From positions 1 to 7,270 of the forward strand of contig JBAWWI010000100.1 in the NCBI GenBank assembly GCA_037146835.1: a stretch of 7,270 bases of DNA. The letters are read 5' to 3'. Positions 1 through 6,490 of this stretch are shown here, piece after piece; the stretch's first letter is position 1, and the number at the start of each line of letters is the position of its first letter. A program made the position numbers and the translations under genes. Below the pieces are notes generated by a model. The model was given only the letters and a program-made list of their open reading frames with translations. It made no database searches and was not told where the DNA came from. Origin of the DNA: IMCC26256 sp037146835 (GTDB lineage: Bacteria > Actinomycetota > Acidimicrobiia > IMCC26256).

Positions 1-11
1 ACGCAACCCCT

Positions 12-58
12 ATCACTTATCGTGACCGGGCGAGTATATTTACCACTTAACGTGGCCG
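12..58. repeat. Two diverged 17-bp direct repeats, 30 bp period
   Basis: The copies are atcacttatcgtgaccg (12-28) and accacttaacgtggccg (42-58), matching at 14 of 17 positions, with starts exactly 30 bp apart. Short repeated motifs of this kind, spaced roughly three helical turns apart, are known at the ends of IS21-family elements and also occur as paired regulator sites. No transposase is visible in the window, so an element would have to lie to the left of position 1. The repeat is seen directly; its meaning is inference. Confidence 0.5.
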
Positions 59-224
59 AGGAAATCAACGCCATTGGAGTTGTTGAGACTTTGCTCACGG
101 TTGACCCAATCTCATTGAGTCTTTCTCAGAGCCTGAATCGTCTCGATTTGGTATGTGTTGACGACATTTCCCATTACCTGAGCGGGGTCCAGATCATCCT
201 CTTGACATCTTTATCTAGGCCAAA

Positions 225-334
225 GCCCGTTGGAGCGGGCCCCAGGACCGATTTCTTCGGTCTTCCAGAGATCCAAGGCAGGCTCCCTGGCCTGTGTTGC
301 AGAGAGCGCGAAGCGCGGTATCGCGTTTGCGCGC
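225..334 (+). other. Run of four hairpins in the presumed 5' leader of the lipoprotein gene
   Basis: Four separate stem-loops follow one another. The first pairs 225-229 with 236-240 (5 bp). The second pairs 244-251 with 257-264 (8 bp including one G-U, loop TTTCT). The third pairs 279-283 with 290-294 (5 bp). The fourth pairs 306-317 with 322-334 (12 bp including one G-U, one bulged G at 329, loop GTAT). The last ends about 50 nt before the ATG at 386. No known riboswitch was recognised. A structured 5' leader is the simplest reading, but the transcription start is not identified, so it could also be a small RNA or structure at the DNA level. Confidence 0.4.
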
Positions 335-374
335 AGTCGAGTCTTGCCCGACGCAGTCACCGACAAGTAACGGT

Positions 375-378
375 AAGG
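375..378 (+). promoter_or_regulatory. Ribosome binding site of the lipoprotein gene
   Basis: The motif taaggt, with core AAGG, lies 7 nt before the ATG at 386. This supports that start over the earlier open frame, and the signal peptide begins directly at this ATG. Confidence 0.55.
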
Positions 379-385
379 TCGAACG

Positions 386-2101
386 ATGACACGTACCGGT
401 TCCAAGATACGAGTGCCGATCAATCGTAGGCTCGCTCTGGCTGCCGTCCTTGTCGTAATTTCTGCGGCAAGCGCGTGTAGCAGTTCCTCGACTCCGAAGT
501 CCCGGCCGGTTGAGACGACGACAAAATCGTCTGCAGCGGCAGGTGGGCAGATTGATCGCTGCGCTACTCCACCGAAGAATCGGTTTATGGCTGATAGTGC
601 TGCACCAATAGGCCACGTCGATGCAGCCCAAACGAACAGTACGCCGATCACTGGTCCTCGAGCCTCGAAGAGAAGACTCACGGCAAAGGAGATCCAGTAC
701 ACGCATCTCGGACCAGGCCACTTTGGTCTTGCGATCTCCTCGAAGTACCCCAATGGCACTCGCGTGATCTGGAGCAACGGTGGCGACCGGATAGCAAAGC
801 TTGATGAAAAGTCACTCGCCGTTCTCGCCGAACTTCCGCTTCCTGGTAAAGAGCTTCAGTCGAGCGACGCGGCGGACGCTGCGATCGCACAACTTGACAG
901 TCAAACTGGCGGTGAGCTCGCAAACACTGCGATCAGCTTTGCTGGGCAATACCTCAAAGGCCTCGCTGGCGTCTACTACGCGCTCGACAGAGACAACACC
1001 CTTTTTGTGGGCGGAGCCGATTCGGTAATCGCCTACCAAGACAAGGTCAAGGGCGATCCGCTATCGCCAATCATCATTCGCAACGTTTGGAATCGTCCAG
1101 CAAATGTGCGCGGTCAATTTGCTGGGGTCAACATCACGTTTGATGGAAAACTCGTACTTGTCACTGACGAAGGTTGGGTCGTCGTACTTGACCGTGATTT
1201 CTCCCACTACGTTGCTGCTCCAATGCTGGGCGCCGAGGCCGCTGCAGCGCACAATGCCGAGATCGTCAAGAGCGGCCGTCAACTGGGCTCCGGTAGTTGG
1301 GTGAGGAACTCGGTCTCGGTAGACGCAAGCGGCGGGATTTACGTCGCATCGCTAGACCACATGCACAAACTCGTCTGGAACGGTAAGAGCCTCTCGACGT
1401 CGCTGTCAGATGGTGCTTGGTCGGTGCCTTACCTAAACGGCGATGGGCTCGGAACCGGCGCTACACCGGCGCTGATGGGCTACTGCGATGACCGTCTGGT
1501 CGTGATTACCGACGGAGAGACGCGTATGAACGTCGTGGCTTTCTGGCGCGACGCTATCCCGCGAGGATGGAGACAACTGACGGGTGCCCCGAGCCCCCGC
1601 ATTGCAGCGCAGGTTGGGGTCACCCTGGGTGACCCGACAATGAAATCGATCCAAACCGAGCAAGGGGTAACAGTCGGCGGCTACGGCGCGCTCGTCGTCA
1701 ACAATGCTCCAAAAACTATCCCCGATGGTTTCCCGGCCATCGGCGTTCGGATTCTCGTCGCCTACGCGGGCAGCGATCCCGCTTTCGCGCCGCACGGTCT
1801 CGAGAAATTCGAATGGAATCCTCGAACTCGGGCCATGCGCAAGGATTGGATAAACCAAGAGGTGAGCTCCGCTAATTCGGTTCCCATCGTGAGCCTTGGT
1901 TCGAACACCGTCTACACCGTCGGGTCCCGCGACTCGCAGTGGGCGCTAGAGGGGGTCGACTGGGATACCGGTAAGTCGACGCTTACATGGATCACGGGAA
2001 GTGGCCGCTACAACACGAACTTCGCCGGCCTCTTCCTAGACGAGCGCGGCCGAGTCATACACGGCACTGCGTTTGGATTGCTTAGGTATCCCAAGCGTTA
2101 A
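386..2101 (+). CDS. Secreted lipoprotein, probable beta-propeller, function unknown
   Basis: The 571-residue product begins with a lipoprotein signal: basic residues at 3-15 (MTRTGSK..NRR), a hydrophobic stretch at 16-28 and a cleavage site ending ASA-C with Cys31 as the lipidated residue. Ala at -3 is less usual than Leu. A Ser/Thr/Lys-rich linker follows (32-60). The mature part has repeated blade-like strands, such as TLFVGGADSVIAY (205-217), DGKLVLVTDEGWVVVLD (253-269), GGIYVASLDHMHKLVWNG (316-333), DRLVVITDG (369-377), SNTVYTVGS (506-514) and GRVIHGTAFGLLRY (555-568). These suggest a six- or seven-bladed beta-propeller of the kind seen in PQQ-like or WD-like secreted proteins. No catalytic motif was recognised, so no reaction is assigned. 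It is the only plus-strand gene and converges on rnj, so it is probably a single-gene unit. Protein anchored outside the cytoplasmic membrane is inferred from the signal. Confidence 0.85.
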   Translation: MTRTGSKIRVPINRRLALAAVLVVISAASACSSSSTPKSRPVETTTKSSAAAGGQIDRCATPPKNRFMADSAAPIGHVDAAQTNSTPITGPRASKRRLTAKEIQYTHLGPGHFGLAISSKYPNGTRVIWSNGGDRIAKLDEKSLAVLAELPLPGKELQSSDAADAAIAQLDSQTGGELANTAISFAGQYLKGLAGVYYALDRDNTLFVGGADSVIAYQDKVKGDPLSPIIIRNVWNRPANVRGQFAGVNITFDGKLVLVTDEGWVVVLDRDFSHYVAAPMLGAEAAAAHNAEIVKSGRQLGSGSWVRNSVSVDASGGIYVASLDHMHKLVWNGKSLSTSLSDGAWSVPYLNGDGLGTGATPALMGYCDDRLVVITDGETRMNVVAFWRDAIPRGWRQLTGAPSPRIAAQVGVTLGDPTMKSIQTEQGVTVGGYGALVVNNAPKTIPDGFPAIGVRILVAYAGSDPAFAPHGLEKFEWNPRTRAMRKDWINQEVSSANSVPIVSLGSNTVYTVGSRDSQWALEGVDWDTGKSTLTWITGSGRYNTNFAGLFLDERGRVIHGTAFGLLRYPKR

Positions 2102-2117
2102 ACGCGCCCTCGCCATC

Positions 2118-2141
2118 GGTCACATCAATCCCGAGGTGACC
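2118..2141. terminator. Possible bidirectional terminator hairpin between convergent genes
   Basis: GGTCAC (2118-2123) pairs with GTGACC (2136-2141) across a 12-nt loop. It lies in the 71-bp gap between the stops of the lipoprotein gene and rnj. No T-run follows on either strand and the stem is short, so the call rests mainly on position. Confidence 0.3.
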
Positions 2142-2172
2142 TCTCGTAAGTGGGTAACGTGGATCCTGCCGC

Positions 2173-3840
2173 CTAGACCTCTAGTACCACCGGGATCACG
2201 GCTGGTCGACGCTTTGTGCGGTCACTGATGAAGCGCCCCACGGCCCGGCGGGTATGGCGGCGCATCGTCTCGAAATCAGTGGCCCCCTCCTTCGCTGCGG
2301 CCTCAAGTGCAACGCGGACCACCTGCTTGGCCTCCTCGAGAAGATCCTCGGCCTCGGTGGCGTGCACCCAACCGCGACTGATGATCTCGGGGCCCGTCAC
2401 GATCTCGCCGGTTCGCTTATCGATTGTGACGATTACCGCCACGAATCCCTCCTCGGCGAGCATGCGGCGGTCTCGAAGGACTACGTGGCTGATGTCGCCC
2501 ACGATCCCGTCGACATATACATACCCAGCAGGGACTGCATCGCGTTCAACAGTGAGCCCCTTCTCGTCGAGGGTAACTGCATCTCCGTCCTCACAGACAA
2601 TGATGTGATCGGCAGGGATTCCCGACTCCTCAGCAAGCACCGCGTGATGAACCATGTGCCGATACTCGCCGTGTACTGGTACGAACCACTCAGGTGAGGT
2701 GAGGTTGAGTACAAACTTCAACTCCTCCTGTGATGCATGCCCGGATACATGCACATCGTCATTACCGCCATGCACTACCTCTGCCCCAGCGCGGTATAGC
2801 GAGTCAATGACGCGCGAGACGCTGCTCTCATTCCCGGGGATCGCATGCGCAGAGATCACAACAACATCGTCTTTACCGATGTGCACCCATTTGTGTTCAT
2901 GCGCAGCCATAAGTGAGAGAGCAGCCATAGGTTCGCCCTGTGAACCCGTGCAGATTACGCAGACCTCACCTGGGCTATAGCGCTCTATCTCTTCTACGTC
3001 GATGATCTTTCCTACCGGCACATCTAGCAGGCCCATCTCGCGAGCGAGGGTGATGTTGTTGACCATTGAGCGCCCTACAAAGGCAATAGATCGGCCAGCC
3101 GCTAGTGCCGCCTCGGCTACCTGCTGCACGCGATGGAGATGCGATGCAAAGGAAGCAACTACCACTCTCTTTCCTTCACGCTCTCTAAAAAGAGCGCGCA
3201 TGCGCTTTCCGACGATTGACTCCGAGGGCGTATACCCAGGGCGCTCTGCGTTCGTAGAGTCTGAGAGCAGGAGACGTATCCCGCCCTCCCTACGCGCTAT
3301 CTCACCGAGAAGGGCAAGATTTGTGCGCCGACCGTCAACCGGCGTTAGATCGAGTTTGAAGTCGCCAGTGTGGAGAATTGTCCCAGCAGGCGTGTGATAG
3401 GCCGCCGCAAATGCGTGTGGCACTGAGTGCGTTACAGGTATGAACTCAACATCAAAGGGCCCAATCTTTCTGCGCTCGCCATCGTTGACCGGGATGAGTT
3501 CGGTTCGATCAAGGAGGCCGGCTTCTTTGATGCGGTTACGCGCCATACCGAGCGATAACGGAGAACCAAAAATCGGGCAGGAGACATCGCGCAACAAATA
3601 CGAGAGCGCACCAGCATGGTCCTCGTGAGCATGCGTAAGTACGACACCCTCGATTTGGTCGGCATGCTCTCGGAGGTAAGTGAACTCCGGCAGCACGAGA
3701 TCGACACCGGGCATATCAGCCTCTGGGAACATAAGCCCACAGTCGACTAGGAGTATGCGGCCCTCCACCTCCATAAAGAGGCAGTTGCGACCAATCTCGC
3801 CGAGGCCTCCGAGAAATACAACACGAGTTGAGGGAGTCAT
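2173..3840 (-). CDS. rnj: Ribonuclease J (metallo-beta-lactamase / beta-CASP RNase)
   Basis: RNase J is a cytoplasmic zinc-dependent enzyme with 5'-3' exonuclease and endonuclease activity in mRNA decay and rRNA maturation. Residue numbers here count from the longer TTG start at 3858. The metallo-beta-lactamase core has GGLGEIGRN (17-25), the metal motif THAHEDH (75-81), His144 in PVTHSVPH, Asp166 in HTGDFK and His396 in PVHGEYRH. The beta-CASP part shows SDSTNAERPGYT (199-210), ASFASHLHRVQQ (235-246), TGSQGEP (304-310) and HVSGHASQEEL (370-380). A C-terminal domain of about 110 residues completes the usual length (about 555). All metal ligands are present. The start is uncertain: the ATG at 3840 is preferred over the in-frame TTG at 3858 (six more residues) because neither has a clear Shine-Dalgarno site. 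The gene is separated from the upstream diiron gene by a strong hairpin and probably has its own promoter in the gap, where an AT-rich patch (3888-3896) could hold a -10 box. Confidence 0.96.
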   Translation of the reverse strand: MTPSTRVVFLGGLGEIGRNCLFMEVEGRILLVDCGLMFPEADMPGVDLVLPEFTYLREHADQIEGVVLTHAHEDHAGALSYLLRDVSCPIFGSPLSLGMARNRIKEAGLLDRTELIPVNDGERRKIGPFDVEFIPVTHSVPHAFAAAYHTPAGTILHTGDFKLDLTPVDGRRTNLALLGEIARREGGIRLLLSDSTNAERPGYTPSESIVGKRMRALFREREGKRVVVASFASHLHRVQQVAEAALAAGRSIAFVGRSMVNNITLAREMGLLDVPVGKIIDVEEIERYSPGEVCVICTGSQGEPMAALSLMAAHEHKWVHIGKDDVVVISAHAIPGNESSVSRVIDSLYRAGAEVVHGGNDDVHVSGHASQEELKFVLNLTSPEWFVPVHGEYRHMVHHAVLAEESGIPADHIIVCEDGDAVTLDEKGLTVERDAVPAGYVYVDGIVGDISHVVLRDRRMLAEEGFVAVIVTIDKRTGEIVTGPEIISRGWVHATEAEDLLEEAKQVVRVALEAAAKEGATDFETMRRHTRRAVGRFISDRTKRRPAVIPVVLEV

Positions 3841-3918
3841 CGCTCGCAGGCTAGCCAACGCCGCAAGGAGTAGAGGCCAGCAGCCCGATAAATAACAGGC
3901 ATAGGTGTAGCGGACGCG

Positions 3919-3946
3919 GATCGGCCACCCTCGCGGGTGGCCGATC
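3919..3946 (-). terminator. Strong hairpin, probable terminator of the diiron gene
   Basis: A perfect 12-bp stem pairs 3919-3930 with 3935-3946 around a 4-nt loop. Read on the minus strand the loop is GCGA, a stable GNRA tetraloop, which favours minus-strand function, and the hairpin lies 55 nt past the stop of the diiron gene. No U-run follows on that strand. The plus strand has a more T-rich tail after it, but no plus-strand gene ends here. Hairpin terminators without a U-tract are often reported in actinobacteria. Confidence 0.6.
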
Positions 3947-4001
3947 TTCGTTCGTATTTGATCAAGGGATTAGCACCGTGCGGTACTCGCCCTTGGCGCT
4001 A

Positions 4002-5114
4002 CTAGGCAGTGCGGTCTTGAGAGACTGCATCGAGGCTGTCGTACTCAGCGCCGGTGTCTACCCAGTCCTCGTACTCGATCACACCGAGCTCGGTGAACTT
4101 CGTGCGAAGCCATCCGTCACCAGCGTCAAGAAGCCCAAGCTTCTTGCAGTTCGGGACGATCTTGGAGAAGAGCACTCCGGAGAACGCATTACGGCCCGGG
4201 TCGGCAAGGGTCAGCGTTAGGGCCTCCTTAACGTCTACGCCCATACGCTCCCATACCTCTTGCTGGAGGAAACGGTCACGCATACGCACCGCAGCTTCGT
4301 ATGCAAACTCCTGACGCTCACGAATCTCCTTGGAGTTGAGCTCCGTGTAGAAGTCCTGCAGTGAGAGCACTCCAAATGCTACGTGGCGAGCTTCATCAGA
4401 CATTACATAACGCAGCAGCTTCTTCAGCAGCGGCTCACTCGACATCTGCTGCATGAATCCAAAGGCAGCCAGCGCCAGACCCTCAACCATGATCTGCATA
4501 CCTAGGTATGTCATGTCCCAGCGATCGTCCGAGATGATGTCATCAAGGAGCATCTTTAGGTGAGCGTTGACCGGGTAGTGGCCTGAGAGTTTGGTGTCTA
4601 AGTACCTAGCGAATACCTCAACGTGGCGAGCCTCATCCATTACCTGAGTCGCCGCGTAGTACTTAGCGTCGATCCACGGCACGGTCTCCACAATCTGGGC
4701 GGTACAGATAAGAGCGCCCTGCTCGCCGTGCATGAACTGCGAGAGAGACCAGTTCTGCATCTCGACACCGAGCTTCACCCAGTCGTCCTCGCCCCAAGTT
4801 GAGAAGACTGTTCCCTTGAGGTCAATTTCACCAAAAGTTGATTTGTTGGCATCTTGGTTCTTGCGAACCTCCGCCTCTTGATCCACAGGAATAGACCAGT
4901 CGAGGTCTGTCTCGGCGTTCCACTGAGAGGTCTTAGCCTTCTCATAGAGCTTGATCAGCGCTGGCTTTGAGCGCTCGTAGTCCCAGGTAAACAACACATC
5001 GGAGTTGGCGCGAACTGCGTGGATTACTTCGTCGACGTCGCTATTCGAGATTGAGAGAATCGCCTCAAGGTCATTTAGTTCGTCACGACCAAGCATGTCG
5101 TAGTTAGTAGTCAT
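4002..5114 (-). CDS. Ferritin-like diiron protein, probable oxidase/oxygenase of unknown substrate
   Basis: The 370-residue product carries the full ligand set of a class I carboxylate-bridged diiron four-helix bundle: Glu131 (GEQGAL), Glu161 and His164 (DEARH, 160-164), Glu211 (MVEGLAL), Glu241 and His244 (DEARH, 240-244). The two halves are spaced identically, 30 residues from the lone Glu to the ExxH Glu in each. The first 100 residues are acidic and lie outside the bundle; the last 80 also fall outside it. The family includes oxygenases such as AurF- and BoxB-like enzymes, R2-like ligand-binding oxidases and acyl desaturases; the sequence does not decide among them. There is no signal peptide, so it should be cytoplasmic. 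An AAAAGGGGA ribosome site (5121-5129) precedes the ATG. The gene follows a TetR gene by 44 bp on the same strand, so it is probably the regulator's target. A TATATAA motif at the end of that TetR gene (5159-5165) could be a -10 box for a second promoter, though no -35 was found. No ferredoxin or reductase partner is nearby. Confidence 0.85.
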   Translation of the reverse strand: MTTNYDMLGRDELNDLEAILSISNSDVDEVIHAVRANSDVLFTWDYERSKPALIKLYEKAKTSQWNAETDLDWSIPVDQEAEVRKNQDANKSTFGEIDLKGTVFSTWGEDDWVKLGVEMQNWSLSQFMHGEQGALICTAQIVETVPWIDAKYYAATQVMDEARHVEVFARYLDTKLSGHYPVNAHLKMLLDDIISDDRWDMTYLGMQIMVEGLALAAFGFMQQMSSEPLLKKLLRYVMSDEARHVAFGVLSLQDFYTELNSKEIRERQEFAYEAAVRMRDRFLQQEVWERMGVDVKEALTLTLADPGRNAFSGVLFSKIVPNCKKLGLLDAGDGWLRTKFTELGVIEYEDWVDTGAEYDSLDAVSQDRTA

Positions 5115-5120
5115 TTTTAT

Positions 5121-5129
5121 TCCCCTTTT
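5121..5129 (-). promoter_or_regulatory. Ribosome binding site of the diiron gene
   Basis: On the minus strand AAAAGGGGA lies 6 nt before the ATG at 5114. It is the clearest Shine-Dalgarno site in the window and contrasts with the regulator upstream, which has none, suggesting stronger translation of the diiron protein. Confidence 0.6.
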
Positions 5130-5158
5130 CTAGGTTGTTAATCGTTTTGCAGTTTGGT

Positions 5159-5752
5159 TTATATACCGGCATTCGACGTGCGAAGAGACTCAGGGACGAT
5201 TCCAGGAAGGACGAAGTTTCGAACGGCATCGCGCACTACAACCTCATCTGCGATGACAAGGCGCGCGCTTGGCACTAGAAAAGCAAGCACGATACGCGCG
5301 CACCACTCCGAGCTTCGTACCACCATCTCTGCAGGAAGGAACCTTGAGAGGCTCGGCAAGAAAGCTCTAGCGGCAAGCAGAATAAAGTGCTCTCCGCCCT
5401 CAAAGGCGAGGTATGGCAATACTTGGTCTGGCTCATTCGAGAGAGCGAACTGCAGCGCGTCGTGGTTGGCCACCTCATTCGCTGCTACAGACATCATCGC
5501 GACAACCGCTTCTTCTAAATCGATCTGCTCTGCACCGGAGTTGTCGATGGCTGCGGATATACGCACGACCTCGGAATCAAAGGTGGCATTTATCAACGCC
5601 TGCTTATTCGGGAAGTAACGGTAAAGAGTCGCTCGCCCTACGCCGGCCTCCCGAGCTACATCGTCGACTGTGGTCTTAGCGACGCCATGACGAGACAGAC
5701 AGATAAGCGTTGAGTCGAGGAGTCGTTGCTGGGTCGAGCTGCCAGAGGCCAC
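5159..5752 (-). CDS. TetR/AcrR-family transcriptional regulator, next to the diiron gene
   Basis: This 197-residue protein has the TetR DNA-binding domain at its N-terminus: TTVDDVAREAG (27-37), a short turn, then the recognition helix RATLYRYF (40-47) and the typical NKQAL that follows. The C-terminal ligand-binding part is helical, contains NEPDQVLP (106-113), and gives no clue to the ligand. The start is a GTG at 5752. An ATG at 5763 is out of frame, a stop lies ten codons upstream, and no Shine-Dalgarno site precedes the GTG. A promoter-like pair ends 9 nt before the GTG, so the mRNA is probably leaderless. TetR proteins usually repress their own promoter and an adjacent gene; the diiron gene 44 bp downstream is the likely target. 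The protein resembles the next TetR (5874-6476) along its whole length. Confidence 0.9.
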   Translation of the reverse strand: MASGSSTQQRLLDSTLICLSRHGVAKTTVDDVAREAGVGRATLYRYFPNKQALINATFDSEVVRISAAIDNSGAEQIDLEEAVVAMMSVAANEVANHDALQFALSNEPDQVLPYLAFEGGEHFILLAARAFLPSLSRFLPAEMVVRSSEWCARIVLAFLVPSARLVIADEVVVRDAVRNFVLPGIVPESLRTSNAGI

Positions 5753-5761
5753 GTCTGAGAC

Positions 5762-5789
5762 ATTAAAACGGATTGTGTATCATCGTCAA
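5762..5789 (-). promoter_or_regulatory. Candidate promoter of the TetR-diiron unit
   Basis: On the minus strand TTGACG (5789-5784) is followed after 16 bp by TTTAAT (5767-5762). Each hexamer matches the sigma-70-type consensus at five of six positions. The -10 box ends 9 nt before the GTG start, which places the transcription start at or within a few bases of the start codon. An upstream TTGACA (5797-5792) lacks a matching -10 box. Confidence 0.5.
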
Positions 5790-5790
5790 C

Positions 5791-5804
5791 GTGTCAAAAG
5801 TCAC
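5791..5804. promoter_or_regulatory. Imperfect palindrome overlapping the promoter, candidate operator
   Basis: GTGTCAAAAGTCAC has dyad symmetry of the form GTGnCnnnnGnCAC. It lies directly upstream of the candidate -35 box (5784-5789) and covers the neighbouring TTGACA, a place where a TetR dimer could control access. Operator function is inference. Confidence 0.3.
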
Positions 5805-5811
5805 AAATTTT

Positions 5812-5829
5812 GCGAGATATCCCTCTCGC
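5812..5829. promoter_or_regulatory. 18-bp inverted repeat between the two TetR genes
   Basis: GCGAGA (5812-5817) and TCTCGC (5824-5829) form a perfect inverted repeat around six bases. The size suits a TetR operator, and it lies about 25 bp upstream of the candidate -35 box. On the minus strand it is followed by AAAATTT, so it could instead act as a weak terminator for the upstream TetR transcript, whose stop is 44 bp away. A smaller hairpin (5852-5864) sits between it and that stop. Confidence 0.4.
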
Positions 5830-5873
5830 TAGACCCGATTTAGGCCGAATTGGGCACTCTGCCCGCTTTAGTC

Positions 5874-6476
5874 CTAAGGGGCTTCGAGGGCCTCTGAGGT
5901 CAAGATTCCTGCAAGAAGGTGCTCCCGTACGAGGACTCTCGTCTCACGAGGATCTAAGAGATCCCAACTCCCGGGTGAGGCGATCAGAGAGAGAACTAGT
6001 CGCGCTGTGTACTCCGCGGCGTCCCCAACGCTTATCCCTGCCCGCAGTCGAGACTCTCTCTCCTCCTGCTCTAGAAGCGGCGTTAGGTACCCCACAATAA
6101 ATCTCACGGGGCGCTCTGCCTCAAGTGTCATTAACGGCAGTAAGCGCTCTGGCTCTGTGCGAAGAATCGTCTGCAGGACGGCATGCTTAATAATCTCGGC
6201 GCGGGCCCACATCAGACCTTCCTCAATCATGCGCACAAAGCTAGGTGCCCCTGCTACCGCCTCCGCTAGCTGGGTGAAGAACCTCTCGAGCTCCCAGACC
6301 ACGACCTCTCGAAGAAGGTCTTCGCGCCCTCCTGGGAAGACTCTGTAGATCGTTGCCCTCGAAAGGCCGGATTCACGCGCCACGTCCTCGAGGGTTGTGC
6401 GATCTAAACCATGGCGTGCGACACAGGAGTATGTGGCCTCAAGTATTCGCTCGCGAGTGGTTACCTCGTTGGGCAT
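5874..6476 (-). CDS. TetR/AcrR-family transcriptional regulator, downstream of dapB
   Basis: The protein has a TetR-type helix-turn-helix. Counting from the upstream GTG at 6485, it shows TTLEDVARESG (30-40), LS, then RATIYRVF (43-50) and PGGREDLL. The C-terminal half is helical with the motif TEPERLLP (110-117). The ligand is unknown. Two starts are possible: GTG at 6485, 5 nt after the dapB stop, or ATG at 6476, giving 200 residues and a 14-nt gap. The ATG is chosen as the commoner start codon; neither has a clear Shine-Dalgarno site. The tight spacing suggests co-transcription, perhaps translational coupling, with dapB, although a regulator has no obvious role in lysine synthesis. It is a paralogue of the TetR at 5159-5752, sharing the pattern RHG...TT(V/L)(D/E)DVARE(A/S)G..RAT(L/I)YR.FP and a matching EP..LP segment. 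Confidence 0.88.
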   Translation of the reverse strand: MPNEVTTRERILEATYSCVARHGLDRTTLEDVARESGLSRATIYRVFPGGREDLLREVVVWELERFFTQLAEAVAGAPSFVRMIEEGLMWARAEIIKHAVLQTILRTEPERLLPLMTLEAERPVRFIVGYLTPLLEQEERESRLRAGISVGDAAEYTARLVLSLIASPGSWDLLDPRETRVLVREHLLAGILTSEALEAP

Positions 6477-6490
6477 CGAAACCACTGAGA

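Larger units (their letters stand above)
1..385. other. Non-coding region before the lipoprotein gene
   Basis: No convincing gene is found here. An open frame from 22 runs into the lipoprotein gene but its translation has no recognisable family and no supporting start signal. The left half is AT-richer and carries the paired repeat at 12-58. Three TTGAC motifs occur at 101, 158 and 202; the last is a perfect TTGACA (202-207), but none has a good -10 box at the usual 16-18 bp distance, so no promoter is called. The right half is GC-rich and dense in hairpins (225-334). Confidence 0.6.

Noticed and set aside
202..207. Perfect TTGACA as a promoter for the lipoprotein gene
   Set aside because: No acceptable -10 hexamer lies 15-19 bp downstream; the region there is GC-rich hairpin sequence.
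22..429. Plus-strand open frame of 135 codons at the left edge
   Set aside because: The translation has no recognisable family, no clear ribosome site and overlaps the start of the lipoprotein gene, which has better evidence.
211..777. Long minus-strand open frames opposite the lipoprotein gene start
   Set aside because: They are antisense to a gene with a clear signal peptide, two such frames overlap each other, and their translations are Arg-rich and low in recognisable motifs.
2216..2697. Plus-strand open frames inside rnj
   Set aside because: They are complementary-strand shadows of a complete, motif-rich RNase J gene.
3919..3960. Plus-strand intrinsic terminator with T-rich tail
   Set aside because: The tail is only moderately T-rich and no plus-strand gene ends upstream; the GNRA loop appears on the minus strand.
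6477..6485. GTG at 6485 as the start of the dapB-proximal TetR gene
   Set aside because: It is possible and would give 203 residues, but the ATG at 6476 is the commoner start type and the extra three residues are not part of the domain; not resolved from sequence alone.
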